This document shows, in pieces, positions 33,544 through 41,532 of a stretch of 41,532 bases of DNA. Source of the stretch: Pararhodospirillum oryzae (lineage in GTDB: Bacteria > Pseudomonadota > Alphaproteobacteria > Rhodospirillales > Rhodospirillaceae); NCBI RefSeq assembly GCF_007992075.1, contig NZ_BJZO01000024.1:1-41532 (forward strand). Direction: 5' to 3'. Position 1 is the first letter of the stretch, and every line of letters starts with the position of its first letter. Position numbers and translations under genes: made by a program. Under the pieces are notes generated by a model that saw only the letters and a program-made list of their open reading frames with translations, did no database searches and was not told the DNA's origin.

Positions 33544-35463
33544 ATGGTCGCCATTACCCTGCCGGATGGCAGCGTTCGTTCGTTCGAAGGTCCGGTCACG
33601 GGCCTTCAGATTGCCCAGGGCATTGGTCCCGGTCTGGCCAAGGCCGCCTTGGCCGTGACCGTGGACGACGTGATGGTGGACCTTTCGACTACCATCGGCA
33701 CCGACGCGCGGGTGTCGATCGTGACCGCGCGCGACGACGCGGCGCTGGCGCTGCTGCGCCACGACGCCGCCCACGTCATGGCGCAGGCGGTCCAGGAACT
33801 GTTCCCGGGCACGCAGGTGACGATTGGTCCCTCGATCGAAAACGGCTTCTATTACGATTTCGCCCGCAACGAACCGTTCTCGCTCGACGACCTCGCCTTG
33901 ATCGAGGAGCGCATGCGCGAGATCGTGGCCCGTAATCTACCGATCGAGCGCGAGGTGTGGGACCGCGACGAGGCCATCGCCTGGTTTCGCGACAAGGGTG
34001 AGCAGTACAAGGCCGAGATCATCGAGGACCTGCCGGCCGGCGAGCCGATCACGGTGTATCGTCAAGGCGACTGGCTCGACCTGTGCCGGGGCCCGCACCT
34101 GCCCTCGACGGGCAAGCTGGGCACCGCCTTCAAGCTGATGAAGCTGGCGGGGGCCTACTGGCGCGGCGATTCGCGCAACCCCATGCTTCAGCGCATCTAC
34201 GGCACGGCGTGGCCCGACGCCAAGCAATTGAGCGCCTACCTGACCCGCCTGGAGGAAGCCGAACGGCGCGACCACCGCCGCCTGGGCCAGGAAATGGGCC
34301 TGTTCCACCTCCAGGAAGAAGCACAAGGCGCGGTGTTCTGGCACCCCAAGGGGTGGACGGTCTACCGGAGCCTGCAGGCCTACATCCGTCGCCGCCTGGA
34401 AAAGGCCGACTACGTCGAGGTCAACACCCCGATGCTGGTCGATCGCTCGCTGTGGGAAAAGTCCGGCCACTGGGAAAAGTTCCGCGAGAACATGTTCACC
34501 AGCGAGGCCGAGGAGCGGGTGCTGGCGCTCAAGCCGATGAACTGCCCGGGCCATATCCAAATCTTCCGCCAGGGCATCAAGAGCTACCGCGATCTTCCCT
34601 TGCGCATGTCCGAGTTTGGCTCGTGCCACCGCAACGAGGCCTCGGGCGCCTTGCACGGCCTCATGCGCGTGCGCGCCTTCGTGCAGGACGATGCGCACAT
34701 TTTCTGCACCGAGGACCAGATCGTCAGCGAAACCCAGAGCTTTTGCGCGCTGCTCAAAAGCGTGTACCACGACCTGGGCTTCGAGGACGTCAGCGTGAAG
34801 TTCTCGGACCGGCCGGCGAAGCGGGCGGGCTCGGATGCCACCTGGGACAAGGCCGAGGCGGCCTTGCGCGACGCCACAGAGGCGGCCGGGCTTTCGTGGA
34901 CCCTGAACCCGGGCGAGGGCGCGTTCTACGGACCCAAGCTGGAGTTCGTGTTGCGCGACGCCATCGGTCGCGACTGGCAATGCGGCACCTTGCAGGTTGA
35001 TTTCGTGCTGCCCGAACGCCTGGACGCCCACTACGTGGCCGAGGATGGCGCCAAGGTCCGCCCCGTGATGCTGCACCGGGCCATCCTGGGCACGTTCGAG
35101 CGCTTCATGGGGATTTTGATTGAAAACTGCGCCGGGCGCTTCCCGTTGTGGCTGGCGCCGGTGCAAGCGGTGGTCGCCACCATCACCTCGGAAGCCGACG
35201 CCTACGCCACCGAGGTCCAGGCCCTGTTGAAAAAGAAGGGCCTGCGGGTGGTTGCCGACCTGCGCAATGAGAAGATCAACTACAAGGTCCGGGAACACTC
35301 GGTGGGCAAGGTTCCTGTGATGCTGGTGGTTGGCCGCAAGGAAGCGGAAAACCGTACCGTGGCGGTTCGCCGTCTGGGCGGAGAAGCGCAGGAAGTCCTT
35401 GCGCTGGATGACGTCCTTGCTACACTTACTTCGGAGGCCACCCCCCCCGATCTGCGCGACTGA
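33544..35463 (+). CDS. thrS: Threonyl-tRNA synthetase
   Basis: This protein charges tRNA-Thr. The 639-residue product has an N-terminal TGS domain ([11 protein letters not shown]), the editing domain ([34 protein letters not shown] and [12 protein letters not shown]), a class II catalytic core and a C-terminal anticodon-binding domain ([15 protein letters not shown]). Zinc ligands C334, H385 and H511 fall at the same numbers as in the E. coli enzyme. The chosen ATG gives MVAITLPDG; an in-frame TTG nine bases upstream is possible. infC follows, as in many bacteria. A leader of 267 bases with hairpins leaves room for autoregulation. Confidence 0.98.
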   Translation: MVAITLPDGSVRSFEGPVTGLQIAQGIGPGLAKAALAVTVDDVMVDLSTTIGTDARVSIVTARDDAALALLRHDAAHVMAQAVQELFPGTQVTIGPSIENGFYYDFARNEPFSLDDLALIEERMREIVARNLPIEREVWDRDEAIAWFRDKGEQYKAEIIEDLPAGEPITVYRQGDWLDLCRGPHLPSTGKLGTAFKLMKLAGAYWRGDSRNPMLQRIYGTAWPDAKQLSAYLTRLEEAERRDHRRLGQEMGLFHLQEEAQGAVFWHPKGWTVYRSLQAYIRRRLEKADYVEVNTPMLVDRSLWEKSGHWEKFRENMFTSEAEERVLALKPMNCPGHIQIFRQGIKSYRDLPLRMSEFGSCHRNEASGALHGLMRVRAFVQDDAHIFCTEDQIVSETQSFCALLKSVYHDLGFEDVSVKFSDRPAKRAGSDATWDKAEAALRDATEAAGLSWTLNPGEGAFYGPKLEFVLRDAIGRDWQCGTLQVDFVLPERLDAHYVAEDGAKVRPVMLHRAILGTFERFMGILIENCAGRFPLWLAPVQAVVATITSEADAYATEVQALLKKKGLRVVADLRNEKINYKVREHSVGKVPVMLVVGRKEAENRTVAVRRLGGEAQEVLALDDVLATLTSEATPPDLRD

Positions 35464-35473
35464 TCGACCCCGT

Positions 35474-35493
35474 CCGGCGGCGCAGTCCGCCGG
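35474..35493 (+). terminator. Hairpin between thrS and infC
   Basis: CCGGCGG (35474-35480) pairs with CCGCCGG (35487-35493) and is followed by GTTTC. It is a weak terminator or partial attenuator. Confidence 0.45.
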
Positions 35494-35616
35494 GTTTCGG
35501 GTCGGTCGCAAGCCTGACGACGCGGGGATATCCCTCGAACCACCGCCCGGATGATCTTAACCGTCGTCCGGGCCGGTTGTTCCGGGAGGCCAGGACACTA
35601 TTGGGAGATTGGAAAC

Positions 35617-36153
35617 ATCGCCAGACCACCAATGCAGGCGTCGCCGTCCAAGGATGGACCGCGCGCCAACCGGGAGATCAGAATCCCCGAGGTTCGTCTG
35701 ATCGACGAAAACGGCGAAAACGTGGGTGTCGTGCCGACGCGCGAAGCGCTTTTCCGCGCTGAGTCCGCCGGTCTTGATCTTGTCGAAATCTCGCCCAATG
35801 CCGATCCGCCTGTGTGCAAGATTCTTGATCTGGGCAAGTTCAAGTACGAAGCCCAGAAAAAGAAGAACGAGGCGAAGAAGAAGCAGAAGGTGATCGAGAT
35901 CAAAGAGATCAAGATTCGCCCGAATATCGACGACCACGACTACGACGTCAAGATGCGCGCGGCCAGGAAGTTCCTGGAAGACGGCGACAAGGTCAAGGTG
36001 ACCTTGCGTTTCCGGGGGCGTGAAATGGCTCACCAGGACATCGGCATGGGTGTCTTGAAGCGGGTCAGCGACGACGTGGCGGAACTGGCCAAGGTTGAAC
36101 AGCATCCCAAGCTGGAAGGCCGCCAGATGATCATGGTCATGGCTCCGAAGTAG
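35617..36153 (+). CDS. infC: Translation initiation factor IF-3
   Basis: IF-3 binds the 30S subunit and checks initiation codons. The family body begins [28 protein letters not shown], with the lysine-rich linker [17 protein letters not shown] and the C-terminal domain [20 protein letters not shown], ending MVMAPK. I set the start at ATC (35617-35619), because GGGAG at 35603-35607 is nine bases upstream and many infC genes use rare start codons. An ATT at 35608 and an ATG at 35632 (no ribosome site) are alternatives. IF-3 discriminates against non-AUG starts and so represses its own synthesis. The product is 178 residues. Confidence 0.95.
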   Translation: MARPPMQASPSKDGPRANREIRIPEVRLIDENGENVGVVPTREALFRAESAGLDLVEISPNADPPVCKILDLGKFKYEAQKKKNEAKKKQKVIEIKEIKIRPNIDDHDYDVKMRAARKFLEDGDKVKVTLRFRGREMAHQDIGMGVLKRVSDDVAELAKVEQHPKLEGRQMIMVMAPK

Positions 36154-36233
36154 GGGATCGTCTTGTCGGGGCGCACAGGACTGGGCGCCGGACAGGACCG
36201 TTTCCCCCATGGCCTTCCAGGAAAGACCCACCT

Positions 36234-37646
36234 GTGCCTCTTGATGCCTCCCTTGTCGAAGCCCTCGCGGCGGTTCTTGGTCCGCGCGGGCTTCTGACCG
36301 ATCCCGGCGACCTCGCGCCTTACAACGTCGAGGAACGTGGGCTTTACCAGGGGGCGGCCACCGTGGTTGCCCGCCCCGACTCCACCGCCGCCTGCGCCGA
36401 GGTCGTGCGCTTGTGCGCGCAGGCCGGCGTGACCCTTGTTCCCCAAGGCGGCAACACCGGCCTGTGCGGCGGCGCCGTCGCCAGCGCCGGCCAGGTGATC
36501 CTTTCCACCGGGCGCATGAACAAGGTGCGCTGGATCGACCCCGACGGCTACCGCATGGCGGTGGATGCCGGCTGCGTGCTGGCCGACCTCCAGCGCGTGG
36601 CCGCCGATGTGGGGTGTTTGTTCCCCCTGTCACTGGGCGCCGAGGGCTCGTGCCAGATTGGCGGCAACCTTGCCACCAACGCGGGCGGCGTGGCCGTGCT
36701 GCGCTATGGCAATACCCGCGATCTGTGCCTGGGCCTGGAAGTGGTGCTGCCCGACGGCCGGATCTGGGATGGCATGCGCGCGCTGGACAAGGACAACACC
36801 GGCTATGCGCTGCGCCAGCTGTTCATTGGCTCGGAAGGCACGCTGGGCCTGATCACCGGCGCGGTGCTGAAGCTGTTCCCGGCTCCGGCCGCCACCGCCA
36901 CCGCCTTGTGCGCGATCGACGATCTGCCGCGGGTCAGCCGTCTTCTGGGCCTGTGCCGCTCCCTGACCGGCGATGATGTGACCGCTTTCGAGCTGATTCC
37001 GCGCTTTGGCATGGAAATCGCCGTTGCCCATCTGGACGGCGTGCGTGATCCCCTGGAGTCGCCCCATCCCTGGTATGCCCTGGTCGAGCTGAGCACCTCG
37101 CGGCCCGGCGCCGATCTGGCCGCCGTGATGGAAGGCCTGCTCGAACGCGCCTTCGAGGAAGAGGTGATCAGCGACGCCGCCATTGCCGGCAGCCTCGATC
37201 AGCGCGCCGGCCTGTGGCGCCTGCGCGAGGGGTTGCCCGAGGCGCAAAAGCACGTGGGCGGATCGATCAAGCACGATGTTTCCGTGCCGGTGTCGAAGGT
37301 GCCCTTGTTCATCGAGCGCGCCAGTGCCGCCGTTTCGGCCGCGCTGCCCGGTATTCGCCCGTGCCCGTTTGGCCACGTGGGCGACGGCAACATCCACTTC
37401 AACCTGACCCAGCCCGAGGGCATGGACAAGGCCGCGTATCTGGATCGCTGGGAAGAGATGAACCGGCTGGTGCACGATATCGTGGCCGACCTGGGGGGCT
37501 CGATCAGCGCCGAGCATGGCGTGGGGCGCCTGAAGGTGGGCGAACTGCACCATTACAAATCGCCGCTGGAACTGGAGCTGATGGCCCGGGTCAAGAAGGC
37601 GTTCGATCCGCAAGGAGTGATGAACCCCGGGGTCGTGGTCGACTGA
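36234..37646 (+). CDS. FAD-linked D-2-hydroxyacid dehydrogenase
   Basis: A 470-residue FAD-binding oxidoreductase of the GlcD/D-2-hydroxyglutarate/D-lactate dehydrogenase family, oxidising a D-2-hydroxyacid to the 2-oxoacid. The FAD domain has ATVVARPDSTAACAEVV, VTLVPQGGNTGLCGGA, GSCQIGGNLATNAGGVAVLRYGNTRD and GSEGTLGLITGAVLKL. The C-terminal substrate domain has RPCPFGHVGDGNIHFNLTQP and SISAEHGVGRLK, with the conserved metal-binding His residues. GTG start at 36234. The overall pattern is closest to D-2-hydroxyglutarate dehydrogenase, but D-lactate is possible. Strong terminator follows. Confidence 0.9.
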   Translation: MPLDASLVEALAAVLGPRGLLTDPGDLAPYNVEERGLYQGAATVVARPDSTAACAEVVRLCAQAGVTLVPQGGNTGLCGGAVASAGQVILSTGRMNKVRWIDPDGYRMAVDAGCVLADLQRVAADVGCLFPLSLGAEGSCQIGGNLATNAGGVAVLRYGNTRDLCLGLEVVLPDGRIWDGMRALDKDNTGYALRQLFIGSEGTLGLITGAVLKLFPAPAATATALCAIDDLPRVSRLLGLCRSLTGDDVTAFELIPRFGMEIAVAHLDGVRDPLESPHPWYALVELSTSRPGADLAAVMEGLLERAFEEEVISDAAIAGSLDQRAGLWRLREGLPEAQKHVGGSIKHDVSVPVSKVPLFIERASAAVSAALPGIRPCPFGHVGDGNIHFNLTQPEGMDKAAYLDRWEEMNRLVHDIVADLGGSISAEHGVGRLKVGELHHYKSPLELELMARVKKAFDPQGVMNPGVVVD

Positions 37647-37675
37647 CCCGCCGGGGTTCGATGGATTTTGCACGG

Positions 37676-37710
37676 CGGCCCCTCTTCCCTTGATCCGGGA
37701 AGGGGGGCCG
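37676..37710 (+). terminator. Intrinsic terminator after the FAD dehydrogenase gene
   Basis: CGGCCCCTCTTCCC (37676-37689) pairs with GGGAAGGGGGGCCG (37697-37710), 14 bp with one G-U and loop of seven, followed by TTGTCGTCTT. Confidence 0.85.
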
Positions 37711-37833
37711 TTGTCGTCTTGGCACCCGACAGCGCGCGCCCCCAAATAATCACAGTTGCCGGCTGGACAGGACCGCGGGCGTCGGGGCACCCTGGCCTCC
37801 CCTTTCCTCCCTGGCACAGCAAGGAGTTGATCC

Positions 37834-38769
37834 ATGTCCCGCGTGGCCCCGTCGCCGTTTATTGGCTTCACCGTGGCTCAAGGGACGCTGCAGGGACTGG
37901 ACCGGCAGGCGGGCCGGGCCGCCGACCTGGGCGCCGATGGGGTTGAACTGGCCCTGACGGCCCTGGGCGTGGTGATCGGCGGACGGGTGCGCACGCAAGG
38001 CGTGACCGGGGTCGCGCGCGTGCTGGCGACCCATGGCCTGGGCGCCACCGTGCACGCCCCCTTGTCCTTGTCGTTCATGGACACCGACAACGCCTCCCGT
38101 CAGCAGGCGGTGGCCGAGGCGTCGGTGGACGTGGCGGGCGCCCTGGGCGCGCGGGTCCTGGTGGTGCATCCCGGCTGGGTTGACGCCGCGCGTTTCCAGG
38201 CCCACCGCGACGAGTTGATGGCGCGCGAGCGCGAGGGCCTGGCCCGGCTGGCCGAGCGGGCCCGGGCCCAGGGCGTGACCATTGCCCTGGAAAACATGCC
38301 GGTGATCCTGGAGTACCTGCAAGGCGCGCGGACCAACCACGGCCTGGATCCCGCCTCGGTGGCCGCGCAGGTGCAAGCGGTGGACCATCCGGCCCTGCGC
38401 GCGACCATCGACGTGAGCCATGCCCACATCGCCGCGCGTTATTTTGGCTGGGACCTGGCCGGGCGCCTCGCCGCCCTGGCGCCCGTGACCACGCACCTGC
38501 ATCTGCACGACAGCCTGGGGGCGCCCTTGAGCATGGTGGGTCTGTTCCCGGGCGAGGACCGGGTGTTCGGGGTTGGCGACCTGCACATGCCGCTCGGCTG
38601 GGGCGACGTGCCGTTCGACACCGTGTTGCCCGGTCTGCCTCTGCCGGCCGGGTTCAGTTTTGCCCTGGAAATCGGCCTGGAGCGCGTTGACGACGACGTG
38701 GCCGCCGGGAGCCTGGCCCGCGCCCGCGCCCTGGGCGCCGCCATGATCGCCGCCCGGCAGGCTTCGTAA
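37834..38769 (+). CDS. Xylose isomerase-like TIM-barrel protein
   Basis: A 311-residue protein of the AP endonuclease 2/sugar phosphate isomerase-epimerase fold. Barrel motifs: ADLGADGVELAL, VHAPLSLSFMDTD, VVHPGWVD, TIALENMPVI (metal Glu), IDVSHAHIAA (metal Asp/His), THLHLHDSLG (His) and FALEIGLE (Glu). The divalent metal site therefore seems complete. Substrate unknown: isomerase, epimerase and phosphodiesterase activities all occur in this fold. AGGAG lies eight bases before the ATG. It is convergent with the DUF1178 gene. Confidence 0.82.
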   Translation: MSRVAPSPFIGFTVAQGTLQGLDRQAGRAADLGADGVELALTALGVVIGGRVRTQGVTGVARVLATHGLGATVHAPLSLSFMDTDNASRQQAVAEASVDVAGALGARVLVVHPGWVDAARFQAHRDELMAREREGLARLAERARAQGVTIALENMPVILEYLQGARTNHGLDPASVAAQVQAVDHPALRATIDVSHAHIAARYFGWDLAGRLAALAPVTTHLHLHDSLGAPLSMVGLFPGEDRVFGVGDLHMPLGWGDVPFDTVLPGLPLPAGFSFALEIGLERVDDDVAAGSLARARALGAAMIAARQAS

Positions 38770-38858
38770 CGGGCGGCAGCCTCAAGAAAGGAATAACGCG
38801 GATCGGAAGGCCCGGTCCCGGGACACGGCGCGACGGGGCGCGGGCCGGGCGGAGGGGA

Positions 38859-39464
38859 TCAGTTTTCGACCCGGTGCGGCCAGGGCAGCAAGGCAACCGG
38901 GATCCCCTCGTCGTGCAGGGCCTTGGCGTCCTCAAGACTGGCGTGGCCCCGGATGGGACGGGATTCGGCTTCGCCGTAGTGCATCTGCCGGGCTTCCTCG
39001 GGGAAGCGGGCGCCCACGTCCTCGCAGGTGGCTTCCACGTGCCGGCGCAGTTCGGTGATCGCTTCGGCCAGTTGGGTCAGGACGGCGGTCCGGTCCCCGG
39101 TCGCGGGCGGCTGGGCGGCGGGCACGGCGGGCGGCGTGGCATTGGCGGAGGCGGGCGCGACCTCCGGGGGCTCGGGCGCCGGGGGGGCGGCCGCCGGCGC
39201 GGCCGGGACGGGCGCGGCCGGAGTGCCCTGGCGCTGGGCGGCGACCAGGGCCTGGCCGAAACGCGACAGGGCTTCCGCCCGGCGGGCGTCCTTGGCCCGG
39301 CCCGAGACGACGCTGGGCGCCATCAGGGCCTTGGCCACCCGGGGGGAGTCGCAGAAGGGACAACGCACCTCGCCCTCGGCCAGCTGGGCATCGCAGGTAG
39401 CGCTGTCGCGAAACCAGATATCGAAATCGTGTTCGTTTTCGCAAACCAGCGTGTAGCGAATCAT
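38859..39464 (-). CDS. DUF1178 family protein
   Basis: A 201-residue protein matching DUF1178: MIRYTLVCENEHDFDIWFRDSATCDAQLAEGEVRCPFCDSPRVAKALMAPSVV, with three Cys that could bind metal (CPFC plus an upstream Cys). The C-terminal block is FPEEARQMHYGEAESRPIRGHASLEDAKALHDEGIPVALLPWP. Between them is a long Ala/Pro linker (about 80-125). AAGGAC precedes the ATG. Function of the family is unknown to me; it is common in alpha- and betaproteobacteria. Confidence 0.9.
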   Translation of the reverse strand: MIRYTLVCENEHDFDIWFRDSATCDAQLAEGEVRCPFCDSPRVAKALMAPSVVSGRAKDARRAEALSRFGQALVAAQRQGTPAAPVPAAPAAAPPAPEPPEVAPASANATPPAVPAAQPPATGDRTAVLTQLAEAITELRRHVEATCEDVGARFPEEARQMHYGEAESRPIRGHASLEDAKALHDEGIPVALLPWPHRVEN

Positions 39465-39567
39465 GCCTTTGTCCTTAGTGGCGGGCGGCCAGTCTGTTGC
39501 GAAACGAAGACCAATGCCATGATAATCGTAAACGACCCGAGGGCCTTTCGCCACCTCAAAGCGGGCA

Positions 39568-41361
39568 TCATCGCTCGCCAAGCGCCGTCCGCCGCGCCTG
39601 CATGACCGCGATCTGGCGCAAGAAATCATTGCCAGGATACCGTTCGCGAGCCGTCCACAAGTGGGGGTAACGGGTGCGGAGCCGGGCGATCTGGGCGTTG
39701 TCGTCGACGTGGGCCCGGCTGCCATGGGGGCGGTGGCGGGCGCGCCAGGGTCCCAGGGCCACCTGGACGAATCCCGCCGCCTCCAGACGCAGACAGTAGT
39801 CGACATCGTTGAGGCCAACGGGAAAATGGACGGCATCCAGGGGGGGGATGTGCTCCCAGGTGGCGCGGGCCAGGGCGGCGCATGAAAAGGCCACCGCCAT
39901 GACCTCGCGGATCAGGGGAGCATGCAGGCAATCGAAGGTCTCGGTGATGGGGGGGTAGAGGTCCTGGCCCAGGAACAGGCCCTCGATCGCGCCACCGGTC
40001 AGGCGTCCGGTTTCGTCCACCAGGCGCGGCCCCACCGCCCCGATGCCCGGCACCAGGGCCCAGGCCGCCAGTTCGTCGAGCGTGTCGCCATCAAGCAAGA
40101 CGCAATCGTTGCTCAAGATCAGCACCGCCTCGCCAGGCGGATCGTCGTCGCGAAGGGCGAGAGCGTGGTTGATCTGGTCGGAATGGTTGAACGGCGCGTC
40201 GTAGTCCAGCCAGCGCGTCGCAAGGCCGGCGTCGCCCAGGGCGGGGAGGGCGGCGTGCAGCCGGGCCCGGGTTTCGGCCGAGGACTGGTTGGCGACCAGG
40301 ATCACGCGCACCCGTGCCTGGGTGCGCTGGCGCGCCAGGCTGTCCAGACAGGCCAGGGTGTCGTCGGCGCCATCGCGAAAACAGATCACCACGTCGATGC
40401 TGGCCGCGCGCCGGCGTGGTGTCTGGCACACTCCCGCCTCGGGATCGTCCCCGACCAGGGGGCGGGTGGTCAGCAAGGGGGTTTCCAGGGCCGCCCGGAC
40501 AATGGCCCGCCCCAGGGGCGAAACCGGGCGCAAGGCGCGCTCAAATGAGGCGACCCGGCACGCGCCGAGGAATTCACCCAGTCGTTCACCCCACCGGGCA
40601 TGCCGGGCCGCCCATAGGGCAAGGGCGGCGATGTCCCCGGCCGCGAGCAAAGGGGCGGGATCGTCGGGAAAGGTGGCCAGCAGGGCCGGGGTGATGGCCA
40701 GCTGCGATCCCGTCGTCTGGCCATGCCCCAGGGCCAGGGGATGCGAGCGGGGATGGGCGGCCCGAATGTAGGCGATTTCCGTGTGCTCCCGGGCGTTCTG
40801 CTCGTCTGTCCGGATCAGCAGATGGTTCCACACCATCAGATCGGGCGCCTGATCCCCCTCGGCCGGCGCCAGGCTCTGACGGGCCAGGGCGCACAGCAGG
40901 CCCGGGTGAACCGCGTCGCCGGCCCGGAGCACCACCACCAGATCCAGCCGCTCCCCGGCGAGCCAGGGGGCCAGCCGGTCCTCGATCACCGCTGCCTTGC
41001 CCCAAGGCGCCACCGGACGCCGGGTCTCCTGCCATATCCGCAAGGAGAGAACAGCGGCCGGGTCGGCCGCCACCAGGGCAACGGCGGCGGGCGGCAGGCT
41101 TTGCACCCTCAGGCTGTCCCAGGTCGCGCCGAACCCCTCGGCAAGGGTGTCCGCTCCCGCGATCACGACTCCCAGGCGCCAGGGGGCGCCGTGACGCGGA
41201 GCGAGCACGCCTTCTTGCCCCTGGGCCCGTTCCAGGGACAGGCGGGCGCACAAGGAGTCCAACTGGGTATTGGCAAAGGCCGCGTTGTGGTCGAAGGGCT
41301 GGGCGGCCAGCACGGCACGGTCTTGCGCGGTGGGGTAGGGGGCGGAGCAGGGGACGGGCAT
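39568..41361 (-). CDS. Family 2 glycosyltransferase
   Basis: A protein of about 597 residues whose C-terminal half is a GT-A domain: ASIDVVICFRDGADDTLACLDSLARQ, VRVILVANQSS, and VLILSNDCVLLDGDTLDEL (with an NDC replacing the usual DDD/DxD metal triad), VGPRLVDETGRLTGGAIEGL and FPVGLNDVDYCLRLEAAGF, all typical of rhamnosyl/O-antigen-type transferases. The N-terminal half (to about 330) looks like a second, degenerate GT-A module (LGVVIAGADTLAEGFGATWDSLRVQ, LVVVLRAGDAVHPG). The start is uncertain: ATG 41361 is chosen, with ATG 41406 and TTG 41433 in frame upstream. Probably surface polysaccharide or glycan synthesis; acceptor unknown. Confidence 0.82.
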   Translation of the reverse strand: MPVPCSAPYPTAQDRAVLAAQPFDHNAAFANTQLDSLCARLSLERAQGQEGVLAPRHGAPWRLGVVIAGADTLAEGFGATWDSLRVQSLPPAAVALVAADPAAVLSLRIWQETRRPVAPWGKAAVIEDRLAPWLAGERLDLVVVLRAGDAVHPGLLCALARQSLAPAEGDQAPDLMVWNHLLIRTDEQNAREHTEIAYIRAAHPRSHPLALGHGQTTGSQLAITPALLATFPDDPAPLLAAGDIAALALWAARHARWGERLGEFLGACRVASFERALRPVSPLGRAIVRAALETPLLTTRPLVGDDPEAGVCQTPRRRAASIDVVICFRDGADDTLACLDSLARQRTQARVRVILVANQSSAETRARLHAALPALGDAGLATRWLDYDAPFNHSDQINHALALRDDDPPGEAVLILSNDCVLLDGDTLDELAAWALVPGIGAVGPRLVDETGRLTGGAIEGLFLGQDLYPPITETFDCLHAPLIREVMAVAFSCAALARATWEHIPPLDAVHFPVGLNDVDYCLRLEAAGFVQVALGPWRARHRPHGSRAHVDDNAQIARLRTRYPHLWTARERYPGNDFLRQIAVMQARRTALGER

Positions 41362-41532
41362 GGCGGTTTTCCCGAACGGGGAGAGGCAAGGAGCGGCCGG
41401 GGGCATAGTGACGGGCGTCGCGGACCCTGCCAATCGTATTTCCGTCTTGTCGCTGGGGGGGAGGGTGGCCTATACATCCAAAAGGACGAAGCGTTCAAGC
41501 GAGGGGTGGGACAGGGTAATCGGGTGAAGCCC

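Overview
The window reads as chromosomal DNA of a high-GC alphaproteobacterium, most likely a nitrogen-fixing purple non-sulfur member of the Rhodospirillaceae (Rhodospirillum/Pararhodospirillum-like). This rests on the strong G/C third-position bias, genuine nifE-nifN-nifX genes behind a -24/-12 promoter, a complete System I (Ccm) cytochrome c maturation operon, and alphaproteobacterial-style infC, thrS and DUF1178 genes. The species is an inference. No rRNA, tRNA, CRISPR array or insertion sequence was recognised.

Left part (1-12.2 kb). A partial TPR-type membrane-anchored protein runs off the left edge. Two divergent operons follow. Leftward is a tightly overlapping set: TonB-dependent receptor, class III periplasmic binding protein, a binding-protein-like protein without signal peptide, a HypB/UreG-like GTPase with two CxxC pairs, and an ABC-type ATPase. 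No permease is encoded. Rightward is nifE-nifN-nifX, a small Nfu/NifU-C-terminal-like protein, and a DUF2478 + DUF4213/DUF364 (putative heavy-metal chelation) fusion. The most economical reading is that the leftward operon acquires and handles a metal or metallophore for the nitrogenase cofactor assembly encoded rightward. This pairing is the best candidate for an under-described system here.

Signalling block (12.2-20.0 kb). A 1600-residue hybrid histidine kinase (GAF-like, three PAS, HisKA/HATPase, two receivers, HPt) directly follows an HD-GYP response regulator. A divergent membrane GGDEF diguanylate cyclase lies next to them, so this is a c-di-GMP module. The last 120 bases or so of the kinase gene are a 9-base tandem repeat.

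Cytochrome c maturation (20.1-28.1 kb). ccmA-B-C-D-E-F-G-H-I are all present and co-oriented, ending in a strong intrinsic terminator.

Right part (28.2-41.5 kb). A LysR regulator is divergent from a TDT-family (TehA/SLAC1-like) transporter across a palindrome. Next comes a TetR regulator with a CDF-like transporter whose canonical metal ligands appear replaced, controlled from a promoter region with two tandem palindromes. The segment looks compositionally different and is bounded by large hairpins. Beyond it are a DUF4405 membrane protein, thrS, infC (probable non-ATG start), an FAD-linked D-2-hydroxyacid dehydrogenase, a TIM-barrel isomerase/epimerase-like protein, a DUF1178 protein and a family 2 glycosyltransferase.
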